64,000 nt of DNA, from assembly GCA_034411995.1 (NCBI GenBank), contig DAOUME010000026.1, forward strand, positions 620,001 through 684,000, in the 5' to 3' direction. The stretch comes from JAUVXJ01 sp034411995 (GTDB lineage: Bacteria; Chloroflexota; Anaerolineae; UBA7937; B3-Chlor). The notes beneath the pieces are model-generated. The model was not told the origin of the DNA, did no database searches, and saw nothing but the letters and a program-made list of their open reading frames with translations. The translations under genes and the position numbers were made by a program. The first letter of the stretch is position 1. Every line of letters starts with the position of its first letter. This document shows positions 43,102-54,334 of this stretch, in pieces.

Positions 43102-45321
43102 CTACTCGTATCTCAGGGCCTCCAACGGATCGAGACGCGATGCCCACCATGCGGGATATAGGCCCGCGATGGAGCCCAACACCAGCGCCAGGACGAGGGC
43201 ACGCACCATGAGTTCTCCCGAGAAGAAGGGCTCCAGATAAGCGAGCAGCAGTGGAAACAGATTCCCCAAACCCATTCCCAGCAGGATTCCCACCACCCCT
43301 CCCACGGCGCTGATCAGAAGGGACTCCTTCATGATCATTCCCAGGACGCGACCCTTGCGCCACCCCAGCGCCCTCAGGACACCGATCTCCCGGGTTCTCT
43401 CAAACACGGACATGAACACCGTGTTCATCATTCCTATGCCGCCCACCAAGACAGCCAGGAACGATATGGCCCCGATCATGGCACTCATGGTTTGGAGGTC
43501 AGGAAGACTGTCTGCAAACTCCGCGGTCTTGGACACGGAGACCTCAGGAAAGCGCTCTTCGAGTTCCTTCAGGACGCTGTCTACCTGCCTGGGGTCCCTC
43601 AGCGCTATGCCCAGAAAACCCACTTTGCGTGGTCCACCGAAAAGCGCCTGCGCTTCTCGCAACGAGATGACCATGGCGCTGTCTTCGAACGCGACCCCCG
43701 TCTCGTAAATGCCTACCACCCGGAATCGACTCCCAAACACATTGACCGACTCACCTATCTCCACCGCCATGGCGTCGGCTGCCGTGCGACCCAGCAGCGC
43801 CTGCCGCGTGCCGCTGAGCGGTTCCCCCTCCACTATCCGGAAATGTCTGATCCCATCCGAATTGGGCTGGTAGCCCTGCACGAACAAGAGGGGCATGTTC
43901 TGGCCCGAAGAGAACCCAAACACAATGCCGGACACGCTCTTCACCTCTGGAAGGGCGGCTATTCGCTTGGCTACCCTCTCATCTATGGCGCTGAACTGCA
44001 TGTCCGAGATACCGGCCTCCACAGCCATGAGATCGACCCCCCCGCCACGGCCGATGGAGTTGAACTGCTCCCCAAACCCCTTCGACAGACCGCTCAAAGC
44101 CACCACCGCTGCCACGGCGATTCCTATGCCCAGGACGGTCAGCAGACTCCGCGTCCGTCGTCGCACCAGGTTGCGAACAATCATTCCTCCAGGCCAGTGT
44201 CTGGAGGCCTCCCCTCCTCGCTCCGCCTCATACTGCATCGCCAGGAGCGGATCCAGTCGTGAGGCTCGCCAGGCCGGATAGAATCCGCCTATAGCGCCCA
44301 GCCCTAGCGCCACCATGAAGGCCTGAACAAAAAGGCTAACGGAGAACTTGCCTTGCATCAGCCCTGCTGTCGCGGGGATCCGTCCGAAGAGCCACACGGT
44401 GACGATTCCCAGTGCGGAACCCAGAACTCCGCCTATCAGGCTGAGCCCGAGGGACTCCATCAAGATCATGCGTAGCACTCTGCCCTTCCGCCAGCCAAGG
44501 GCCCGCAAGAGGCCTATCTCACGGGTCCGCTCGAAGATGGACATGAGCACGGTATTCATCATCCCCACGCCGCCGATCACTACCGCCAGGATGGAGACGC
44601 CCCACGCGAAGGCACTAATCAGTCCCATCATCGTCTCTTGAGTGGCGTTCTCGCCCGATTTCGTCACCGCGAGGTCCGGAAACCGTTTCTCCACCCTTTC
44701 TCGAACCTCGTCCGCATCAGCCGGTTCCTTGAGTTGAACCTGGAAGACGTTGACCTGGCGCGGTCGCTTGAGCATCGCCTGCGCATCCTCCAGGGTGACG
44801 ACGCCCCCACCCTCCTCCAAGGCCTGGCCCGTTTCGTAGATGCCTACGATGCGATAGGCGCTGTCATACATCCTGATGCTGTCGCCCACCCCCCTGTTGA
44901 GGGTATCGGAGGCTATCTTCCCAATGATGATCTCCCGCCTGGATCTGGACGTGAGCCCTTCTCCCTCCACTATCTTGAAATGCTCGATGGCAAACCCTTC
45001 GGGCTCATGCCCGAAGACCAACAGATAGGGAATCTGGTCAGTGGTCATCTCTCCGTAGATCATACCTGCCACGGCCTTCACCCCCGGCACTTTCAGGAGT
45101 TCTTCGCCCAGGCTCTGATCAATGACACTGGTCGATGGGTCCAGCGCTTCGGCCTGAGCTATCGTCAAGTCGACTCCAGTCCCGGACCACAGCGCAACGT
45201 ACCCCACGATCATTCCATTAGCCACAGCCACCAGAGAGACGATGGCCCCTACTCCCAGGCTCACGCCCACCAGTGTCAGAATCGTACGTGTTTTCCTCCG
45301 CCACAGATTCCTGAGGATCAT
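43102..45321 (-). CDS. Fused double MacB-type ABC permease
   Basis: 739 residues that contain two complete MacB-PCD/FtsX modules in tandem. Module 1 (1-about 365) begins ILRNLWRRKTRTILTLVG and ends with ASRLDPLLAMQYE; module 2 (about 382-739) begins MIVRNLVRRRTRSLLTVLG and ends with ASRLDPLEALRYE. Each has one N-terminal helix, a large outer domain and three C-terminal helices; the FERTREIGLLRALGWRKGRVL motif is in both. MacB normally works as a homodimer of one module, so this protein is a single-chain dimer. It is the first gene of the operon. Confidence 0.93.
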   Translation of the reverse strand: MILRNLWRRKTRTILTLVGVSLGVGAIVSLVAVANGMIVGYVALWSGTGVDLTIAQAEALDPSTSVIDQSLGEELLKVPGVKAVAGMIYGEMTTDQIPYLLVFGHEPEGFAIEHFKIVEGEGLTSRSRREIIIGKIASDTLNRGVGDSIRMYDSAYRIVGIYETGQALEEGGGVVTLEDAQAMLKRPRQVNVFQVQLKEPADADEVRERVEKRFPDLAVTKSGENATQETMMGLISAFAWGVSILAVVIGGVGMMNTVLMSIFERTREIGLLRALGWRKGRVLRMILMESLGLSLIGGVLGSALGIVTVWLFGRIPATAGLMQGKFSVSLFVQAFMVALGLGAIGGFYPAWRASRLDPLLAMQYEAERGGEASRHWPGGMIVRNLVRRRTRSLLTVLGIGIAVAAVVALSGLSKGFGEQFNSIGRGGGVDLMAVEAGISDMQFSAIDERVAKRIAALPEVKSVSGIVFGFSSGQNMPLLFVQGYQPNSDGIRHFRIVEGEPLSGTRQALLGRTAADAMAVEIGESVNVFGSRFRVVGIYETGVAFEDSAMVISLREAQALFGGPRKVGFLGIALRDPRQVDSVLKELEERFPEVSVSKTAEFADSLPDLQTMSAMIGAISFLAVLVGGIGMMNTVFMSVFERTREIGVLRALGWRKGRVLGMIMKESLLISAVGGVVGILLGMGLGNLFPLLLAYLEPFFSGELMVRALVLALVLGSIAGLYPAWWASRLDPLEALRYE

Positions 45322-45336
45322 CTATATCGGTCCTTA

Positions 45337-45361
45337 GATGCAAATGGTTCGCATTAGCATC
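45337..45361. promoter_or_regulatory. Fur-box-like inverted repeat at the export operon start
   Basis: GATGCAAATG and CATTAGCATC (45337-45346, 45352-45361) are 10-bp arms with one mismatch and a 5-bp centre, lying just downstream of the -10 box. The inner 19 bp match 12 of 19 positions of the Fur consensus by my hand alignment. A metalloregulator is plausible, but other dimeric repressors bind such sites. Confidence 0.5.
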
Positions 45362-45363
45362 TC

Positions 45364-45392
45364 ATTATATACCTGTTTTGCACTCCTGTCAA
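45364..45392 (-). promoter_or_regulatory. Perfect consensus promoter of the export operon
   Basis: Minus strand TTGACA (45392-45387), 17 nt, TATAAT (45369-45364), 43 bp above the permease start. It would be very strong unless repressed, which fits the repeat that follows it. The 45393-45617 stretch upstream contains no gene. Confidence 0.85.
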
Positions 45393-45617
45393 GCCCCTGC
45401 CGCGAGATCTGTCTTCAACCCCCCGGCTACCATGGCCCGGCAACATGACCGTCGCTGGGATGTCCCCACTCCCTCCATACTAGCAGATCGCCTACCCCTT
45501 CGTCTCAACCCCGCTCACAACCACCTCCAACAACCTTCCAACGCGCTGCGTTGGACTGGTACAAAGAAAACGGAGAGGCTGGGAGCCTCTCCTGCAGCCA
45601 CCGCGAGGAGGTTCGCG

Positions 45618-47012
45618 CTACCCAGGAGCCTGTAATCGATAGCCCTCCCCGGGCACCGTGATCACGTAACGCGGCTTCCTCCAATCGGGCTCTATCTTCT
45701 GTCGGACCCGCTTCACCAGCTCGTAGATCGCCCCCGGTGTCACCCCTTCGCCAACACCCCACACCCCTTCAGCGATCTCGTCGTAGCTGCACACCGCCCC
45801 TCTCCGCCGGTGGAGGAGCCGCAGCAGCCTTCGCTGAGCATCGCTCAGCTCCAGGGTCACTTCACGGTCATCCGACCATATGCGGCCGCTCTCCGGATCG
45901 CAGCGCACCCCTTTCGCCTCAGCCAGGCGACGACTTGTCAGCCGGTCCCTCAGGAATGCCTCGAACACCGGACTGAATACGTCGCCTTCACCTATGCCCT
46001 CCGGCCTGAGAAGCCCCTTGGTCTGCAGCGCACGCCGCCTGCCGACATCCAGAGCCGCGTCTCCATCCCGCAGCCGTGTCAACAGCCCCTCCCGCTCCTC
46101 TTCCTCCAGCTCGTCCCACAGTCGCTGGCACTCCTTCTGGATGGGTTCTTGACCGCTAATCTGAGCCACCGCTGTTTCCACTGGTATCGGTGACTGGAAA
46201 CCACCGTTGGTCAGGATACTGTAGATGCGCTCCAGCAGCCCCGGATGCCCGCCTGAAAGCCGGACGGCCAGCGCCTCACTCTCGGTGTTCGGAGTCGCTG
46301 CCTGCTTCGCCCGCAGGTAGACAGCGAAGCGTGTGGCGTCGATCTCAGACAAGGGTCGCAGCATCAACGTGTAGAGATGGAAAAGCTCACGGAATTCGTA
46401 GGTCTCCGTATCCGGTCGCAGGCGCTCCAGCCGCCGGGACGTCCCCGTCACGTAGCATAAGCTGTCGCCCAGGGAGTCTCGGAGCGCTCTGAGTTGGCGG
46501 AAGGGCCAGGGCGGCAGCGTGGAGAACACATCGTCAAACTCGTCCAAGATCACCACCAGCCTGAGTTCTGCCCATCGATCGAGCTCACGCATGCTCGTGG
46601 CGAACGAGGACCGGACGGAGACCTCCGTGCTGTTCCGCAACACCTCATCGTGTAGTGCTCTCAGAGTGCCCACTGTCTCGGGCGGCGCACAGGAGTCTTC
46701 CAGTTCGTGCACGATGCGGCGCAGTAATAGCTCGTAGAAGGCCTGCTCGCTATCACCGGCCTCCAGGCAATCGACAAATACCGGCGCCAGCACCCTTCGC
46801 TCCCCAGGGGCACATGCTCGTCGGACCTCCTCCTCCAGCAGGGACTTGAGTAGGATCGACTTGCCCATGTTACTGGGCGCCACCACGGAACAACACTCAC
46901 CCTGGCGAATCCAGCCGATAACGTGCTGCAAATCCTCTTCGCGCACGGGCGCTCCGGGGAAGGCAGCCCTGCTCAGGTTCTGCTTTGTGCGAGACACACC
47001 TCTCTCCCCCAT
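45618..47012 (-). CDS. STAND-like ATPase fused to an OmpR-type winged helix
   Basis: 464 residues. An NTPase domain has Walker A APSNMGKS (45-52) and Walker B VVILDEFDD (153-161), and then a conserved GGHPGLLERI helix, as in the AAA_16/STAND group that clamps nucleotide and acts as a switch. The last 100 residues form a Trans_reg_C winged helix (LELSDAQRRLLRLLHRRRGAVCSYDEIAEGVWG... ending PGEGYRLQ). No receiver or repeat sensor domain is present. I infer a one-component transcription regulator controlled by ATP and an unknown signal. The target may be its own promoter or the rRNA neighbour. Confidence 0.82.
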   Translation of the reverse strand: MGERGVSRTKQNLSRAAFPGAPVREEDLQHVIGWIRQGECCSVVAPSNMGKSILLKSLLEEEVRRACAPGERRVLAPVFVDCLEAGDSEQAFYELLLRRIVHELEDSCAPPETVGTLRALHDEVLRNSTEVSVRSSFATSMRELDRWAELRLVVILDEFDDVFSTLPPWPFRQLRALRDSLGDSLCYVTGTSRRLERLRPDTETYEFRELFHLYTLMLRPLSEIDATRFAVYLRAKQAATPNTESEALAVRLSGGHPGLLERIYSILTNGGFQSPIPVETAVAQISGQEPIQKECQRLWDELEEEEREGLLTRLRDGDAALDVGRRRALQTKGLLRPEGIGEGDVFSPVFEAFLRDRLTSRRLAEAKGVRCDPESGRIWSDDREVTLELSDAQRRLLRLLHRRRGAVCSYDEIAEGVWGVGEGVTPGAIYELVKRVRQKIEPDWRKPRYVITVPGEGYRLQAPG

Positions 47013-47098
47013 GGATTTGTGACGTCCCCCTCACAGCCAACACCAGAGCGCTGCCAGCGGGATCTCCTCAGTCCACCATGGCCCTCTGAAGCAGGCTT

Positions 47099-47127
47099 AT
47101 CCTAGCACGAACACTGACGATTGTCAA
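47099..47127 (-). promoter_or_regulatory. Promoter of the STAND-winged-helix gene
   Basis: Minus strand TTGACA (47127-47122), 17 nt, TAGGAT (47104-47099), 87 bp above the ATG at 47012. The remaining sequence up to the 5S terminator (47128-47332) contains only small GC-rich hairpins such as GTGCG-GAA-CGCAC and no credible gene. Confidence 0.7.
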
Positions 47128-47332
47128 GGGTAGCGCCGTCTGTTCTGCTCACGCATGAAGCCGTCACCCCCGAGGGGCTGTGGATGGCCCCGGCTTGGCT
47201 GCGGCAGGACCGACTCGGGGTGTAGGCTGGTGCGAAGGAGAAGTGCGAGGGGCGCAAGAGTGACAGGTGAGCCAGAGAAAGAGCGGGGCCAAGGGGTGCG
47301 GAACGCACGCCGTGTGCGCCGTCTGGGGCCAC

Positions 47333-47354
47333 AAAAAAAGGATCCCCAGGCAAC
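47333..47354 (-). terminator. rRNA operon terminator built on the 5S terminal stem
   Basis: The 3' strand of 5S helix I and its flank (47354-47340) pairs with the 5' strand and flank (47467-47453): 14 of 15 positions pair if three G-U pairs are allowed. Directly after it the minus strand has seven T (47339-47333). No separate hairpin is found, so the 5S end itself seems to be the terminator stem. Confidence 0.6.
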
Positions 47355-47461
47355 GACCTACTCTCCCACACCGCTTCCAGTGCAGTACCATCGGCGCTGG
47401 AGGGCTTAACTACCAGGTTCGGTATGGAGCTGGGTGTCTCCCCTCCGCTAGCGTCACCTGA
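47345..47461 (-). rRNA. rrf: 5S ribosomal RNA
   Basis: The minus strand reads with the conserved GGTTAAGCCCTCC (here AGTTAAGCCCTCCAG) arm, GATGGTACTGCACTGG and the end GTGGGAGAGTAGGTCG. About 117 nt; both ends are approximate. Last gene of the operon, about 50 nt after the 23S processing stalk. Confidence 0.9.
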
Positions 47462-47508
47462 GGAACCAACCTCAGAAGTTCGCAGTTTGAAGGTGCCTGC
47501 GTTACCAA

Positions 47509-47535
47509 GACTAGCACCCTAAGAACTGAACAGAA
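47509..47535 (-). other. 3' arm of the 23S processing stalk
   Basis: 27 nt that are complementary to 50658-50684 at 25 of 27 positions (one of the two others is G-U). In the transcript the two arms bring both ends of pre-23S RNA together, the usual RNase III target. Confidence 0.85.
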
Positions 47536-47567
47536 CACTCGAGCAACACCACCAGATCGTAATGCAG

Positions 47568-50630
<3,063 letters not shown>

Positions 50631-50657
50631 GCGATCGGCGGAATTGAATCTCTCGCA

Positions 50658-50684
50658 TTCTGTTCAGTTGTTAAGGTGCTAGTC
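50658..50684 (-). other. 5' arm of the 23S processing stalk with boxA-like core
   Basis: Pairs with 47509-47535. It includes ACCTTAACAAC (50677-50667 on the minus strand), which also occurs in the 16S leader, so it may double as an antitermination element. The spacer from 50685 to 50932 has no other feature I can see. Confidence 0.8.
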
Positions 50685-50932
50685 AACTATCTTGTGACAC
50701 ACAAAACGGCCCGGGACGTTCCCAGGCCGCAGATCACTCGCCGGGATTGAGGTCCCTACTACTAGGTCTCTCTTGCGCTCTTGACTTCCATTATCCCCTA
50801 CACTGCCTCAATGCTAAAACTCAGTATACAGGATTCTCACCAGTTTGTCAAGCACAAGATTGTTAAACCTACGACTGACAACTCCTGTCCCATGGCTCGA
50901 CCATCGTTCGATCAGCCCATCCGCTACACCAG

Positions 50933-51009
50933 TGGTGGAGCTGAGGGGACTTGAACCCCTGACCCCCTCCGTGCAAAGGAGGTGCTCTCCCAAACTGAGC
51001 TACAGCCCC
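50933..51009 (-). tRNA. tRNA-Ala (anticodon TGC)
   Basis: Cloverleaf of 77 nt: acceptor GGGGCTG / CAGCTCC, D-arm AGCTCAG, anticodon stem CCTCC / GGAGG with TGC at 50975-50973, T-arm AGGGG TTCAAGT CCCCT. The 3' CCA is encoded. It is the second tRNA of the 16S-23S spacer. Confidence 0.96.
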
Positions 51010-51171
51010 CTGCCGTCCATCTAATCAAGTGTACCACCACTGCCAGGATAGGTCAACTCGCTTGAAGACTCCTCACTGCCCCGAGCCCAGACGACGAGAG
51101 CCACCCCTCTCTTCAGCCATCCAAAGAACGAGGCCCCAGTCCTCCGGGACCAGGGCCCACGATCAACACAG

Positions 51172-51245
51172 TGGGCCATTCTGGACTTGAACCAGAGACC
51201 TCTCCCTTATCAGAGGAGTGCTCTAGCCAGCTGAGCTAATGGCCC
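51172..51245 (-). tRNA. tRNA-Ile (anticodon GAT)
   Basis: 74 nt: acceptor GGGCCAT / ATGGCCC, anticodon GAT at 51211-51209, T-arm CTGGTTCAAGTCCAG. After the discriminator A the gene continues CTG, so CCA is not encoded, unlike its neighbour tRNA-Ala. It lies directly downstream of the small membrane-protein gene. Confidence 0.96.
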
Positions 51246-51257
51246 GCGCGAGTCGCA

Positions 51258-51623
51258 TCAACGGCTAGGAGCGGGCGGAGGGCCGGGCACCCCTCTCTGG
51301 CCCAAACGCCTGGCCATCTCCCTCGTGTTCTCCTCGATGTCCAGGAACACCTGGATGCCTTCGGAGGCGGCAATCAGGATCAGGGCGTAGAGACCTACGG
51401 TGATGGCCATCACCACGAAGGCCACCACGGCGGCAACCATCCCCCACAACGCTCCAGCGTCGCCCCCACCTCCGGACCCGGTGAAACCCAGCATCGTGGA
51501 GCCACCCAGGAACATGACAGCCGAAGTTCCACACGCACTGAGGATACCTAGAATCAGGATGACCCAGCCGAGGACTTTGAAGATGGTGGCTATGGTACGC
51601 AGGGCACGGTACTTTCTCTCCAT
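51258..51623 (-). CDS. Small membrane protein encoded inside the 16S-23S spacer
   Basis: 121 residues from the ATG at 51623, which follows GAGGGGG. Two strongly hydrophobic helices (about 12-40 and 56-92) flank a Gly-rich loop (GSGGGGDAG). The C-terminus (IQVFLDIEENTREMARRLGQR) is a charged amphipathic helix. I do not recognise a named family with certainty; DUF4282-like two-helix proteins look similar. The gene ends 12 bp before tRNA-Ile and starts about 150 bp after the 16S end, in the same direction, so it would be read from the rRNA promoters. Its codons and site look real, though the rRNA context is very unusual. Confidence 0.75.
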   Translation of the reverse strand: MERKYRALRTIATIFKVLGWVILILGILSACGTSAVMFLGGSTMLGFTGSGGGGDAGALWGMVAAVVAFVVMAITVGLYALILIAASEGIQVFLDIEENTREMARRLGQRGVPGPPPAPSR

Positions 51624-51706
51624 GGTAACCCCCTCGTCCCTATACCCCACTACGCGAACAGACCTCAACCGCCGAGGAGTGGCAGGAAGCGCAAGCCTTG
51701 GGGCGC

Positions 51707-51726
51707 CTCAGACCCGTAGGTCTGAG
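51707..51726 (-). other. UACG-tetraloop hairpin after 16S rRNA
   Basis: Minus strand CTCAGACC-TACG-GGTCTGAG: eight perfect pairs closed by C(UACG)G, a very stable UNCG loop. It lies 45 nt beyond the 16S end, upstream of the spacer gene. There is no U-run, so it is more likely an RNA barrier or processing element than a terminator. Confidence 0.65.
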
Positions 51727-51768
51727 ATTGACCTGGGACTCCCCGATCTTTCGACCGGGATGTCTCCC

Positions 51769-53307
<1,539 letters not shown>

Positions 53308-53358
53308 GAATTCTCCTGTTTGGAGCCCCTAGCTGTGCATGCTTCCTACCACTCTTCG

Positions 53359-53369
53359 GTTGTTAAGGT
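53359..53369 (-). promoter_or_regulatory. boxA-like element in the 16S leader
   Basis: ACCTTAACAAC on the minus strand, identical over 11 nt to a stretch in the 23S leader (50677-50667). Position and sequence resemble the rRNA antitermination boxA (core CTTTAACA). Confidence 0.5.
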
Positions 53370-53384
53370 CCGTTTCTGCTCCCA

Positions 53385-53413
53385 AGTATAACACATCCCA
53401 GGAGCACTGTCAA
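53385..53413 (-). promoter_or_regulatory. rRNA operon promoter P2
   Basis: Minus strand TTGACA (53413-53408), 17 nt, TATACT (53390-53385). It is nearest to 16S, about 78 bp upstream of it. Confidence 0.85.
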
Positions 53414-53416
53414 ATG

Positions 53417-53440
53417 AACTGAGGCGCGAACACCTCAGTT
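53417..53440. other. Perfect inverted repeat between the two rRNA promoters
   Basis: AACTGAGG (53417-53424) and CCTCAGTT (53433-53440) around 8 nt. It lies just upstream of the P2 -35 and inside the transcript from P1, so it could be an operator for P2 or a hairpin in the P1 leader. Confidence 0.55.
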
Positions 53441-53448
53441 TCAATACC

Positions 53449-53477
53449 AGTATAACAGATATTCCACAGCTTGTCAA
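53449..53477 (-). promoter_or_regulatory. rRNA operon promoter P1
   Basis: Minus strand TTGACA (53477-53472), 17 nt, TATACT (53454-53449). Identical hexamers and spacing to P2, 64 bp further upstream. The rest of 53478-53638 holds no gene. Confidence 0.85.
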
Positions 53478-53638
53478 GTCGAAACCGTGGCTGGCCGCCA
53501 ATCTCGCGCCGTTCTAGTCCCTTGCTCGGCCACAAACTCCGCGAGCCACAGAACTCGGCCGCGCTCCTCCATCTCCCACCATCAGGGAGCTTCTCTCCCG
53601 GAAGAGGCCCACGGCATGCCCGCCACCGGCTCTCCAGG

Positions 53639-54259
53639 CTACACGCTCGAAGCGGCCAGCACCATCATCAAGTAGATCGCCCAGTGGATCAGCACCGAGG
53701 GCAGAACCGACCTGCTCTCCAGGTCTACGTACCCAAAAGCTGCTCCGCCGAAGATCGTGCTCAGCGTCTCCAGCTCTGGCTTGCCCAGGTGCATGATGGC
53801 GAAAGGAACGGCCTGTATCCAGATCGCCAAAGGTCCCAGGCGCTCCCACAGGCCGAAGAGCAAGAAGCCCCTGAACATGAACTCCCAACTGAACATATAG
53901 ACACCCATGCGCAGAGCCAACTCCGCCAGGTCCCGCGAATCCGGCTCTCGAAAAGCGGCAAGGGCGTAGTACTGCTGGAACTCCGTCACCTGTGCCAGAC
54001 CCACGATGACCACGCCCATCAGAGCGATTCCCAGCAGCGAGAACAGCGCGCCCTTCCTCCAGTTCCCCGCCCTCAACCCGAAGTCCCGAGGGTCCTCCCT
54101 CAAGACGAAGATGATGATGCCCAATGGAATCAGACAGTAGAACACGAAGGAGGAGATGGTTTCGTCGCCGAGGATTGTATGATGGTATCTGATGATCAGC
54201 AGCAGGGTGGAGCTGATCAGGATTATGGCCGCCCTCAGATTGGACTCCTTGTCCATCAT
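53639..54259 (-). CDS. CPBP-family intramembrane metalloprotease
   Basis: 206 residues with about six membrane helices. WEFMFRGFLLFGL gives motif 1 (Glu and Arg of ExxxR), PFAIMHLG motif 2 (FxxxH), and LIHWAIYLMM the third His. The usual double Glu is here EF, a known variant in the family. Such proteins are CAAX-type proteases or bacteriocin-immunity relatives. The ATG at 54259 lies 5 nt after GGAGG; a second ATG follows. It lies downstream of the glycosyltransferase gene on the same strand and 75 bp away. Confidence 0.87.
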   Translation of the reverse strand: MMDKESNLRAAIILISSTLLLIIRYHHTILGDETISSFVFYCLIPLGIIIFVLREDPRDFGLRAGNWRKGALFSLLGIALMGVVIVGLAQVTEFQQYYALAAFREPDSRDLAELALRMGVYMFSWEFMFRGFLLFGLWERLGPLAIWIQAVPFAIMHLGKPELETLSTIFGGAAFGYVDLESRSVLPSVLIHWAIYLMMVLAASSV

Positions 54260-54334
54260 GCTCGCCTCCCTTCGCCCGCCACCATCGGCGGTCCTGGCCC
54301 TGCCTCGCCCTCGAGCCGCACCACGGGACAGGAC

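Noticed and set aside
47128..47332. Small open frames and GC-rich hairpins downstream of 5S.
   Set aside because: Frames have no ribosome binding site or recognisable pattern; hairpins lie beyond the U-run and lack their own.
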